From JAJDFU01 sp964641965 (GTDB lineage: Bacteria; Bacteroidota; Bacteroidia; Chitinophagales; Saprospiraceae), in the NCBI GenBank assembly GCA_964641965.1, contig CAZXLD010000006.1, positions 62,001 through 126,000 on the forward strand: DNA of 64,000 bases, read 5' to 3'. Below, one piece after another: positions 1-7,248 of the stretch. Positions within the stretch are counted from its first letter, which is position 1. Each line of letters opens with the position of its first letter. The translations under genes were made by a program, and so were the position numbers. A model generated the notes under the pieces. The model was not told where the DNA came from, made no database searches, and saw only the letters and a program-made list of their open reading frames with translations.

Positions 1-76
1 GCTGACGATATTCATTAATCTAAAGGAAACCTAATTGACGGGATCCTGTTCATTCATCCTAATTGTATCAATTACC

Positions 77-2503
77 ATGAAACTGCATTGCATTCTTTTC
101 TTTTCCCTCCTGGCGGCTGTATCGCTTGCCCAAGCCCAAAACGGGAAGGTTATCGGGCAAGTTATTGACAATACTACAAATGAACCCATCGCCTTTGCCA
201 ATGTGCTCGTGATGGGAACCGATTTCGGCACCACCACGGATCTGGATGGGGAGTTTGAAATTGTGGGATTGGAATCCGGGTTTTACGATGTGCGCGTTAC
301 TTATATCGGTTATGATGAACAAACCCAGTTTGAAGTACAGGTCACCAATGCAAAGCCTGCCTTTCTGGACTTTCGGATGGAAGAATCAGCGACCCAATTG
401 GAAGAAGTGGTAGTCAAAGCCCCTCCCTTTCGAAAGACCCCGGAGAGTCCATTATCCTTGCGCACGATCGGGGTGGCGGAGATCCAGCGTAACCCGGGTG
501 GGAACCGGGATATCTCCAAAGTGCTGCAAGTGTTACCCGGGGTTACTTCTACGGCTTCCTTTCGAAATGACCTGATCATTCGGGGAGGCGCTCCAAATGA
601 AAATCGATTCTTTCTGGATGGGGTAGAGGTGCCGACCATCAATCACTTTTCTACCCAAGGGGCTACAGGTGGACCGAATGGCTTGCTCAACGTTAATTTC
701 ATTCGGGAGGTAGACTTCTACAGTTCGGCGTTCCCATCCACTCGGGGCAATGCGCTTAGTTCGGTGTTTAACTTCGATCAGCGGGATGGGCGTTCGGATC
801 GGATTGGGGGTACTTTCCTGCTGAGTGGAACCGAAGCCGGTATCACTCTAGAGGGGCCCATAGGGGAAAAGGCTACATTTTTGGTATCAGCCCGTCGTTC
901 GTATTTGCAATTGTTATTCCGGGCTTTACAGTTACCGTTTCTACCTACGTTTAACGACTTCCAGGCCAAAGTCAAATGGAAGCTGAATACAAAAAACGAG
1001 CTCACTTTTATCGGCTTGGGGGCGATCGATCAATTTGAGTTGAATACCGACGCTAATGAGACGGAGGAGCAACAGTTTCTCTTAAATACCATACCGGTTT
1101 CCCCACAGTGGAATTACACGACGGGTCTGGTGTACAAAAACTATGGTGATAAAGGGGTGTGGACCGTAGTGGCCAGCCGGAGCATGCTAAATGTGGAATC
1201 TGAAAAATATACTAATAATATCGAGGTGGACAGCAATCTGGTGTTGGATTATCAATCCCAGGAAATCGAGAATAAATTCCGCATTGAACGCAATCAGACC
1301 GTGTTTGGTACGTATAAATTGGTCTACGGAGGAGGCTATCAATATGTAAGGTATAACAACCGCACTTTCAACCGGATCTTTACCTCCTCAGGACCGGAAG
1401 ATATTCTGTTTAGTTCCGAATTTGATATGCATAAATATGCGTTTTTTGCGCAGATCAGTAACCGGTATTTTGGGGATAAGCTGGTGCTCTCAGCAGGTAT
1501 TCGATTTGATGGAAATACCTATTCGGATGAGATGAATAATCCGCTGGAACAGGCGTCGCCTCGATTCTCCCTTGCATACAACTTCACGGATCGCTTTTCC
1601 TTCAACTTCAATACCGGATTGTACTACCAGCTACCCCCCTTTACGATCCTGGGATACAAGGAGATCAATGATGCAGGGGAAGACGTGTTTGTCAACCGGG
1701 AAAACGGTATTCGATTTATTCGAAATTCCCATTTTGTGGCGGGTTTGGAATACAATACGCCTTTCAATGCCCGGATTACGATCGAGGGCTACTATAAAAG
1801 ATACCAAGATTACCCGTTCCTGCTCCGGGATAGTATTACCCTGGCCAACTTGGGGGGTGATTTTGGTGTAGTTGGAAATGAGCCTGCTGTACCACGTTCA
1901 GACGGCCGGACATACGGAATGGAGGTATTATTTCAACAGCGTTTGTTTAAAGGATGGTATGGGATTGTGTCTTACACCTTGGGCAGGAGCGAGTTCGAGG
2001 ATAAAAACGGAGACTTTGTTCCTTCCTCCTGGGATTCTAGACATATAGGCAATCTCGCCGTAGGAAAGCGCTTCAAGCGGAATTGGGAAGTAGGCATCAA
2101 TTGGCGTTTCCAATCCGGACTGCCTTTTACCCCCTTTGATGAAGAAAACTCTGCCTTGGTAATCAATTGGGATCGAAACGGACAGGGTATTCCGGATTTC
2201 GATCAACTGAATACCCTGCGCCGAGAAGCAGCCAATACTCTGGATATCCGGATCGACAAGAAATGGTTCTTTGAAAAGTGGAGCCTCAACTTGTACCTGG
2301 ATATTGAGAATATCTTTAATAATGGTGTGACAGAGGATGAGCTAATACTAGATCGCCCGTTGGACGAAAACGGCATGCCGATTGGAGATGGGGTAATCAT
2401 TAACCCGGAAGCGCCACCTGCCGAGCAACAATATTTGCTTAAAACCCTAACGGTACAGCAAGGAACTATTATCCCGACTATTGGCGTGCAGATTGATATT
2501 TAG
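77..2503 (+). CDS. TonB-dependent outer-membrane receptor with N-terminal carboxypeptidase-regulatory-like domain
   Basis: An 808-residue outer-membrane receptor for energised uptake; the substrate is not evident. The frame is open from 35, but the ATG at 77 starts a good signal peptide (MKLHCILFFSLLAAVSLAQAQ), so I take that start. After cleavage comes a carboxypeptidase-regulatory-like beta domain (about residues 24-105, with the typical DLDGEFEI strand), then a plug domain (about 110-230, with VLPGVTS and DLIIRGGAPNENRFFLDG), then a beta barrel to the C terminus. No SusD partner lies downstream, so it is more like the stand-alone receptors than a SusCD pair. The gene ends 38 bases before an opposite-strand gene. 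Family is secure; ligand unknown. Confidence 0.9.
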   Translation: MKLHCILFFSLLAAVSLAQAQNGKVIGQVIDNTTNEPIAFANVLVMGTDFGTTTDLDGEFEIVGLESGFYDVRVTYIGYDEQTQFEVQVTNAKPAFLDFRMEESATQLEEVVVKAPPFRKTPESPLSLRTIGVAEIQRNPGGNRDISKVLQVLPGVTSTASFRNDLIIRGGAPNENRFFLDGVEVPTINHFSTQGATGGPNGLLNVNFIREVDFYSSAFPSTRGNALSSVFNFDQRDGRSDRIGGTFLLSGTEAGITLEGPIGEKATFLVSARRSYLQLLFRALQLPFLPTFNDFQAKVKWKLNTKNELTFIGLGAIDQFELNTDANETEEQQFLLNTIPVSPQWNYTTGLVYKNYGDKGVWTVVASRSMLNVESEKYTNNIEVDSNLVLDYQSQEIENKFRIERNQTVFGTYKLVYGGGYQYVRYNNRTFNRIFTSSGPEDILFSSEFDMHKYAFFAQISNRYFGDKLVLSAGIRFDGNTYSDEMNNPLEQASPRFSLAYNFTDRFSFNFNTGLYYQLPPFTILGYKEINDAGEDVFVNRENGIRFIRNSHFVAGLEYNTPFNARITIEGYYKRYQDYPFLLRDSITLANLGGDFGVVGNEPAVPRSDGRTYGMEVLFQQRLFKGWYGIVSYTLGRSEFEDKNGDFVPSSWDSRHIGNLAVGKRFKRNWEVGINWRFQSGLPFTPFDEENSALVINWDRNGQGIPDFDQLNTLRREAANTLDIRIDKKWFFEKWSLNLYLDIENIFNNGVTEDELILDRPLDENGMPIGDGVIINPEAPPAEQQYLLKTLTVQQGTIIPTIGVQIDI

Positions 2504-2505
2504 AT

Positions 2506-2533
2506 AAAAAAATGCCAGGACACGGTGCCCGGC
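2506..2533 (-). terminator. Intrinsic terminator of the DUF4199-like gene
   Basis: Read on the minus strand, arms GCCGGG and CCTGGC (one G-U pair) close a short loop and are followed by seven T. It lies between two convergent genes, so it ends the leftward transcript. Confidence 0.6.
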
Positions 2534-2540
2534 GTTTCTC

Positions 2541-3005
2541 TTACCAGCTGTTGTTTCCGGAAGGATATTCCAATTGAGGCATCCGGTCATCAATTACACG
2601 GGTAATGATGTAAGATCCGATTAAACTAACGGCTATTCCTTCTACAAAAATGAAAAGCGTAGTAGTAAATGGGTTCAGGTATTTTCCGATTGGGAAATCA
2701 GCCTTAATCTGCATCATTAACTCAGGCGAAGCAGTCAGATACAGCAGCATAAATATTGAAAATCCAACTACTCCAATGATGGAGCTGTACATGCCCGTTG
2801 CTACGCCGGAAATATAGTTACCAACGCGTTCCGGCCTTAAGTTTCGGTAGGATTGAACGGCCAAATAAATCATACCCAAGTGAATTAAACTATTGAAAAT
2901 CCGTAGATTATAGTTGTCGCTCAGGCCAACAACGTCCATGAGCAAAAAGAAGAGGGCAAAACCGGCAAACATGATTAGGCCGTACCAAATAGCTATCCTT
3001 TTCAT
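2541..3005 (-). CDS. DUF4199-like four-helix membrane protein
   Basis: A 154-residue integral membrane protein of unknown function. I start it at the ATG at 3005 (MKRIAIWYGLIMFAG) rather than the upstream ATG at 3041, because the extra 12 residues are polar and the second start opens directly into a membrane helix. Four hydrophobic stretches are visible, around residues 5-25, 32-50, 65-90 and 110-135, which matches the DUF4199 family common in Bacteroidota. A short polar tail ends in PSGNNSW. It stands alone, with its own terminator. The family call is by eye from topology and length; no catalytic motif is visible. Confidence 0.65.
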   Translation of the reverse strand: MKRIAIWYGLIMFAGFALFFLLMDVVGLSDNYNLRIFNSLIHLGMIYLAVQSYRNLRPERVGNYISGVATGMYSSIIGVVGFSIFMLLYLTASPELMMQIKADFPIGKYLNPFTTTLFIFVEGIAVSLIGSYIITRVIDDRMPQLEYPSGNNSW

Positions 3006-3439
3006 TTGATTATTTGATTTTTGATGTGAATTGATTCTCACCTTTGTAACGGGATGAGAAGGGAACAGTTCATCCGGACGGAGTCATGAGGAGGGTAGCC
3101 ATCGCAATTTTTTTCTCCATTAAGGAGGACCTGTTTTCCTGTCTATTTCAATTTAAGAACATTGTTGTGCGCATACAGGTACGTTTAAATTGCTTTTGGA
3201 AAAGGTCGGGTTGGAGAAAATTATCTTTTGAATTGGACATCGAATCCGCCATTTTTACTCCTCTATGCTGATCCGATCATAAGCTGAAAAGGGTGGTTTT
3301 TTGATCATAATAATTTGATAATCAATTGTTTGGAGTGATAGTAGATGCTTCAGTAGGAATTGGTATTCTTTCAGGGTAAATGATCAATTCCGTATTAGTA
3401 TTGACCAATATGTGCAAAGAATAGCACCAATGAGTGGTC
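3006..3439. other. Intergenic stretch without a supported gene
   Basis: About 430 bases between the divergent DUF4199-like gene and the small secreted protein gene. A 61-codon frame at 3086-3271 has no signal peptide, no recognisable domain and a biased composition, so I do not call it. The region presumably holds the promoters of both flanking genes. Confidence 0.5.
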
Positions 3440-3447
3440 TACATTTG
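3440..3447 (+). promoter_or_regulatory. Bacteroidota-type -7 element before the small secreted protein gene
   Basis: TACATTTG matches the TAnnTTTG -7 consensus and lies 32 bases before the start codon, giving a leader of about 26 bases. No TTG is found at the usual 19-base spacing, so support is partial. Confidence 0.4.
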
Positions 3448-3479
3448 CATTGTCTGATCGTATTTTTTAATACTAAAAG

Positions 3480-4085
3480 ATGAATCAAATGAAAATGAGA
3501 CACATCACTGTCAATTTGTTTTTGCTTTTTGCTTTTGTTTTGGTCGCTGTAAGCGGTAATGGACAAGCAATAGAAGTGCAGCCAGTTGCAGACCAAAAGA
3601 AAATGGCATTGACCTTAAAGAAGGCCAGCAACAACATGAAGGTTCGTATTCTGGATGAAGCCGGTCACTATTTGGTGAATCAGCCGATTACTCGTGCGGA
3701 CATGCCGGGCAAGGTATTCAACTTGGAAAAATTGCGCAATGGGACCTACAAGCTGATTGTTACGGGCGAGAATATGGAAACGGAGCAGGACTTCGCAGTC
3801 ACGAATCAAGGTGTAGAAATCAAAACCGAACCGATTACATTCTATACACCTTCTTTTCGCTACAACGACCAAATGCTGGATATTTCCTTTATGAATCAAT
3901 CTGCAGAAGCGGTTTCGATAAGCATCCGCAACAATAAAGGCGACGTGGTTTACCAGGACGAGATCAAGGAAATGCGCTTGCTGGAAAAGCGGTATAACCT
4001 GGACGGTTTGGCTACCGGAGAATACCAGGTGGTATTCCAAACGCCTCGCAAATCGTACTACAAAGACTTGACTATCAATAAGTAG
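3480..4085 (+). CDS. Small secreted protein with two tandem beta domains
   Basis: A 201-residue exported protein. The N terminus is a signal peptide (MRHITVNLFLLFAFVLVAVSGNGQA, with earlier Met codons at 3480 and 3489 and the core at 3495). The mature part seems to be two related beta-sandwich units of about 75 residues: the first has MKVRILDEAGHYLVNQPI and LRNGTYKLIVTGEN, the second SISIRNNKGDVVYQDEI and LATGEYQVVFQTPR. This strand-turn-strand pattern ending in G-x-Y-x-(L/V)-x-(V/F) resembles the sorting or DUF3244-like beta domains of secreted Bacteroidota proteins, but here the protein consists only of such units. Likely periplasmic or outer-surface; function unknown. A clear terminator follows. 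Confidence 0.75.
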   Translation: MNQMKMRHITVNLFLLFAFVLVAVSGNGQAIEVQPVADQKKMALTLKKASNNMKVRILDEAGHYLVNQPITRADMPGKVFNLEKLRNGTYKLIVTGENMETEQDFAVTNQGVEIKTEPITFYTPSFRYNDQMLDISFMNQSAEAVSISIRNNKGDVVYQDEIKEMRLLEKRYNLDGLATGEYQVVFQTPRKSYYKDLTINK

Positions 4086-4121
4086 TTTGATTAGTTCGTT
4101 GAATATGCCTGCAAAGGCAAG

Positions 4122-4153
4122 AGCGGATGCCGGTTTCGGTGTCCGCTTTTTTT
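4122..4153 (+). terminator. Intrinsic terminator after the small secreted protein gene
   Basis: An 11-bp stem (AGCGGATGCCG paired with CGGTGTCCGCT, two G-U pairs) with a GTTT loop is followed by seven T. Confidence 0.8.
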
Positions 4154-4230
4154 ATTTGTGTACAATAACCAGAAAGGCGAAAGCAATGCAGAGGGAGTGC
4201 TAAGTGTCATGTTACAAATGGCAAATGTGG

Positions 4231-4266
4231 AATTGCGAGTGCGAAGTGACGAGTGGCAAATGGCAA
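4231..4266. repeat. Degenerate G-rich intergenic repeat abutting the assembly gap
   Basis: The left flank of the N run is built of variations on GAGTGCGAAGTGACGAGTGG and GGCAAATGGCAA. The 11-mer AGTGACGAGTG occurs here and, reverse-complemented, at 6801-6811. The right flank starts with a tandem 7-mer AGCATCC (4367-4380). Repeat content is the likely reason the assembly broke here. Confidence 0.5.
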
Positions 4267-4366
4267 NNNNNNNNNNNNNNNNNNNNNNNNNNNNNNNNNN
4301 NNNNNNNNNNNNNNNNNNNNNNNNNNNNNNNNNNNNNNNNNNNNNNNNNNNNNNNNNNNNNNNNNN
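4267..4366. other. Assembly gap of exactly 100 N
   Basis: A run of 100 N is a conventional placeholder for a gap of unknown size. Frames reading through it are meaningless. The true distance between the secreted protein gene and the cupin gene is unknown, and genes may be missing. Confidence 0.98.
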
Positions 4367-4434
4367 AGCATCCAGCATCCATTCGCTCCTCGAATTCGTT
4401 AACTTGACTACCTCTACAAGCAAAATGGCTTTTT

Positions 4435-4794
4435 ATGGAACGAATCAAGCTTTCCGAAAAATTTGAGCACATCCAGGACTATTGGAACCCGCGAGTGGTC
4501 GGGGCCTTAAACGGTCAATTGGTCAAAATAGCCAAAGTGAAAGGCGCGTTTATCTGGCACCGGCACGAAACGGAAGATGAACTGTTTTGGGTGCACAAGG
4601 GTGTGTTAACCCTGGAGTTTCGGGATCGGACCATCAGCCTGTATCCGGGGGAGTTTTTGATTGTGCCTCGCGGAGTAGAACACCGACCGATGGCCACAGA
4701 AGAGGTGGAATTGTTGTTGTTTGAGCCTGCTTCCACCCTCAATACCGGCAATGTCGAACATGAGCTTACCCGGCGAGATTTGGAAGAACTCTAA
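4435..4794 (+). CDS. Small single-domain cupin protein
   Basis: A 119-residue protein of the cupin_2 type, a small metal-binding beta barrel. The first cupin motif is WHRHETEDELFWV (His, His and Glu ligands in H-x-H-x4-E spacing) and the second is LYPGEFLIVPRGVEHRP with the fourth His ligand, so a full 3-His/1-Glu site is present. Such stand-alone cupins include isomerases, dioxygenases and sensor proteins; nothing here decides which. It starts at the ATG at 4435, just downstream of the gap, and may have been part of an operon lost in the gap. No terminator is obvious. Confidence 0.85.
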   Translation: MERIKLSEKFEHIQDYWNPRVVGALNGQLVKIAKVKGAFIWHRHETEDELFWVHKGVLTLEFRDRTISLYPGEFLIVPRGVEHRPMATEEVELLLFEPASTLNTGNVEHELTRRDLEEL

Positions 4795-5066
4795 CGAGCT
4801 ACAGTGAGGCATAAGCGGTTGATGGTACTGAAGGTTAGGTGAATCTGTAGGGCATTATTTTCAATTGCAGGAGGCATTGGATTTTCGATATACTTAAAGG
4901 TCACCGCAACTGCCCCATACCGTGATAAAGATCCGCATTTTTCTGGCTTCCTCTAATAAACTAAAGCCTGTACAAAGCGTACCCAACGAACGTGGAACTC
5001 AAAAACGGCCTTGGATTATCATACAGTTGATTGGTATACCACCATAAAAAAATGGGTAATAAATAA
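4795..5066. other. Intergenic stretch, no gene seen
   Basis: No frame in this stretch looks coding and no hairpin with a T run was found. Together with the fragment that follows it forms about 440 bases of apparently decayed DNA. Confidence 0.5.
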
Positions 5067-5186
5067 CCAATAAAGGGTTTGCTAGAAAGAGCAGAAAAGG
5101 TATTCGAAGAATTAGTAGCAGATGCGCCAAATTATGTCCAATTTCAAGAAAATCTGGACTGGGTGAAGAAGCAACTAGAAAATGCT
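5067..5186 (+). pseudogene. Possible remnant of a TPR protein C-terminus
   Basis: After a stop at 5064-5066 the frame reads PIKGLLERAEKVFEELVADA, then PNYVQFQENLDWVKKQLEN. This looks like one degenerate TPR helix pair and the capping helix that ends many tetratricopeptide proteins. There is no upstream coding sequence, no credible start (only a TTG), and downstream the frame runs into the opposite-strand regulator gene. I infer the 3' end of a decayed gene. AT-rich filler with near-repeats of AAATTGAAAATC follows at 5209-5236. Confidence 0.4.
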
Positions 5187-5235
5187 CAATGCTCAATTGG
5201 GCTTGAATCGAAAATTGAAAATCGAGAATTGACCA

Positions 5236-6717
5236 TTACTCTTTATCCAGCAATTGCACCCCAGCCAAAATCTCCTCCTCTTTTCGTTTCTCTTCCAGGG
5301 CAAGCGGTGGTGCGGCACGGCTCTCGCAATCGGTGATGGAGCAGGTCTCGCAGGTGGTATGCACGGTGCGAACGGGCAGCTTGGGGTCGGAGAGGAAGCG
5401 CACTTCTTCCCGCAGCTGCTCATTGATGGCCAGTCCTAGGGTGACGGAGATGTATTGGTGGGAAAATCGCTCGTCCCGTTTAGCTACGGTCAGGATCAGG
5501 TAGCGATTATCGGTTTGCCAGTAGGCGCTGATCTGGGCTCCGGCCAGAAGTTCGATCGGATCGCCCAAGCGGTGGCGGGACTGCAACTCTTTTAATAAGG
5601 TAATTGCGATCCACCGGCGGCAGTAATGCTGATGGAGTTTGTTGGCGTAGGGTTGATGCAGTTGGGACAGGTGCAGTTCTTTAGTCATCTCAAAGCGCTC
5701 CTGTTCTGGGTGGCCGGCCAGGCGGATGAAAAACAGATCGGAAAGACCCAAAAAATGAGGGAGGATATTGGTCAGGCGCTGGAAGAGCATTTCCGGAGTC
5801 ACCTCAAACTGGTCGACCATGTCCAGGATGATAGATTCCTTCCATCGGGCTTCCTGAGCCAGTTTGCGCAGCGAAGGCAAGAGTTTCCGCTCCGGCATTA
5901 GCAGTGCGGCCGCGAAATAAGAGGCTCTGAAGTTGTGCAGGATCACCTCAAAGGAGTCGGCCCGAATGATCCGTGTAATGAAAGGGCGGGGATCAAGCTC
6001 CAGGAAATGAAAGCCCAGCTCTCGCCCGATCAGGAAACGCTCTTGGGCATCCGTGAGCCCGGCCTGCAGGAAGAGCGTCTTTTTGGGTGCTGAATAGTAG
6101 GATCGGATCGATTGGAGGTGAGGTTGTGTGCGCATGTGTTGCCGGTCCAGTTGCACTCCAAAGCCCTCGAACAAGGCTTTCTCCAGGGAGGCTGTATCCG
6201 GTTTGGACCATTTAAAGCACCTTCGGCAGTCCTGGGCTGCCTGTTCCAGTTCCGGGAAATAGTTTTGGTGCATCTCCTGGTAGGATCGCAAAGCCGACAA
6301 GAACAAATTCTCACTCCCCACCTGGAAATTGCGTGTAATCTTGATAATAGTGCTGATAAAGGCATTCACCTTGTCGGGCATTTGGGAAAACAACTCGAAC
6401 AACTTCTCCGGCTTTAACCCAAATAGCTCAAGCGGAAAGGACTTCAGTAGGTTGCTGGTCAGTAGCTCCACCACCGGCTGCAAGCGCTTATCCGACTGCA
6501 TGGAGACCAGGTAGTCGTAATCTACCTCCAGGCTTTTGGCCAAGGCCTGGATCTTATCCACTTTGGGGTACTTTTTCCCCTTCTCAATATCATGAAGGTA
6601 GCTTTTGGACAGCCCGGTCGAGGCCGCCAATTCCTCTAGCGACAACTCCTTTTGGAGCCGCAGGTACTTCAGCTTAAAGCCGAAGATCATTTTTATCAGT
6701 TCGTTTTCGCTCAACAT
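5236..6717 (-). CDS. RamB/ScfR-type transcriptional regulator (XRE HTH + IrrE-like + DUF2083)
   Basis: A 493-residue DNA-binding regulator of the short-chain fatty-acyl regulator type (RamB of actinobacteria controls the glyoxylate cycle). I start at the ATG at 6717; the frame extends to 6810 but that extension is repeat-derived. Residues about 12-70 are an XRE helix-turn-helix (KLKYLRLQKELSLEELAAST, then GLSKSYLHDIEKGKKYPK). The middle is an IrrE-like (DUF955) domain whose HExxH is degenerate (GRELGFHFLE), with FRASYFAAALLMPERKL following; protease activity is therefore doubtful. The C-terminal DUF2083 part carries Cys-x2-Cys-x5-Cys followed by ESRAAPP, typical of the family. It is divergent from aceB-aceA, with palindromic sites between, so I infer it controls the glyoxylate shunt and itself in response to an acyl-CoA or related metabolite. 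Confidence 0.88.
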   Translation of the reverse strand: MLSENELIKMIFGFKLKYLRLQKELSLEELAASTGLSKSYLHDIEKGKKYPKVDKIQALAKSLEVDYDYLVSMQSDKRLQPVVELLTSNLLKSFPLELFGLKPEKLFELFSQMPDKVNAFISTIIKITRNFQVGSENLFLSALRSYQEMHQNYFPELEQAAQDCRRCFKWSKPDTASLEKALFEGFGVQLDRQHMRTQPHLQSIRSYYSAPKKTLFLQAGLTDAQERFLIGRELGFHFLELDPRPFITRIIRADSFEVILHNFRASYFAAALLMPERKLLPSLRKLAQEARWKESIILDMVDQFEVTPEMLFQRLTNILPHFLGLSDLFFIRLAGHPEQERFEMTKELHLSQLHQPYANKLHQHYCRRWIAITLLKELQSRHRLGDPIELLAGAQISAYWQTDNRYLILTVAKRDERFSHQYISVTLGLAINEQLREEVRFLSDPKLPVRTVHTTCETCSITDCESRAAPPLALEEKRKEEEILAGVQLLDKE

Positions 6718-6770
6718 AGTTAGACGGTAGACGGTGGACGATAACGGTAAATCTATATCAGGAACGTACA

Positions 6771-6812
6771 AACATTCGCCACTGGAAATTCGCCACTCCG
6801 CACTCGTCACTT
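6771..6812. repeat. Copy of the degenerate intergenic repeat seen beside the assembly gap
   Basis: Reverse-complemented, this stretch is built of AGTGACGAGTG, CGGAGTGGCGAAT and CAGTGGCGAATG units, related to 4231-4266. Next to it, 6722-6743 has a separate imperfect tandem of GACGGT/GACGGTGGACG. It lies in the 5' leader of the regulator gene and creates the spurious N-terminal extension of that frame. Confidence 0.5.
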
Positions 6813-6844
6813 GGTAAAAGTATCGAAAAGATAAAAAAAAATTA

Positions 6845-6865
6845 ATTAGCGGAATTTCCGCTAAT
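6845..6865. promoter_or_regulatory. Palindromic operator, site 1 (regulator side)
   Basis: A perfect inverted repeat with 10-base arms around a single T: ATTAGCGGAA, T, TTCCGCTAAT. It lies 127 bases upstream of the regulator's start codon. The same core recurs before aceB. I infer it is the binding site of the adjacent XRE regulator and mediates autoregulation. Confidence 0.7.
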
Positions 6866-6938
6866 GGCCAAATTTCCTTATTTTAAAAGGGATGTTTTGT
6901 TCATACTATTCTGTTTTCATGCTATGGTCTGATTTTAA

Positions 6939-7142
6939 ATGGGAGGTAAAGATGATAATAAGGCAGTTTTCCGCTTTGCGTGGATATTGAAAATTGAAGG
7001 TCCTTCAAGTTTCGTGATTAGGGCAATGCTTATTCTTTTTGCCTTCGTTCTAATTCTACTATTGCTGCTGTTAAGCGTCAATCCTGATTTAATAGATCTA
7101 TTGCTTCAAAGGTTTCCTCATGTTGAAGGCGTTGATCAGTAG
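6939..7142 (+). CDS. Possible small single-helix membrane protein
   Basis: A 67-codon frame in the regulator-aceB intergenic region. It starts MGGKDDNKAVFRFAWILKIE and has one strongly hydrophobic helix (about residues 29-47, rich in Leu) followed by a short acidic tail. It lies between the two full operators and before the aceB operator, so if real it would be co-controlled with the shunt. No homologue is recognised and the frame could be chance. Confidence 0.35.
   Translation: MGGKDDNKAVFRFAWILKIEGPSSFVIRAMLILFAFVLILLLLLLSVNPDLIDLLLQRFPHVEGVDQ
6969..6977. promoter_or_regulatory. Isolated operator half-site
   Basis: TTCCGCTTT is identical to the right arm of the aceB-proximal palindrome at 7194-7202. 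No matching left arm is present. Low confidence as a site in its own right. Confidence 0.3.
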
Positions 7143-7154
7143 GGCGAAAGTTTA

Positions 7155-7164
7155 TTTCCGCTAA
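7155..7164. promoter_or_regulatory. Operator half-site upstream of aceB
   Basis: TTTCCGCTAA equals the right arm of operator site 1, without a clear left arm. It sits 38 bases before the equivalent arm of site 2. Confidence 0.45.
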
Positions 7165-7183
7165 AAATGGTGATAAAAATCAT

Positions 7184-7202
7184 TTAGCGGAATTTCCGCT
7201 TT
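7184..7202. promoter_or_regulatory. Palindromic operator, site 2 (aceB promoter)
   Basis: TTAGCGGAA, T, TTCCGCTTT: the inner 7-base arms AGCGGAA/TTCCGCT are perfect and the whole is nearly identical to site 1. It ends 46 bases before the aceB start codon, a position that fits control of the aceBA promoter. Confidence 0.7.
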
Positions 7203-7248
7203 TAGAAAATTATATTCATATTGCAAGCGAACCACACAAGCTCATCCT

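Noticed and set aside
3086..3271. 61-codon frame upstream of the secreted protein gene
   Set aside because: No domain or signal peptide, unusual composition and no conserved context; treated as chance.
4158..4472. Frames on both strands crossing the N run
   Set aside because: They read through 100 unknown bases and have no meaning.
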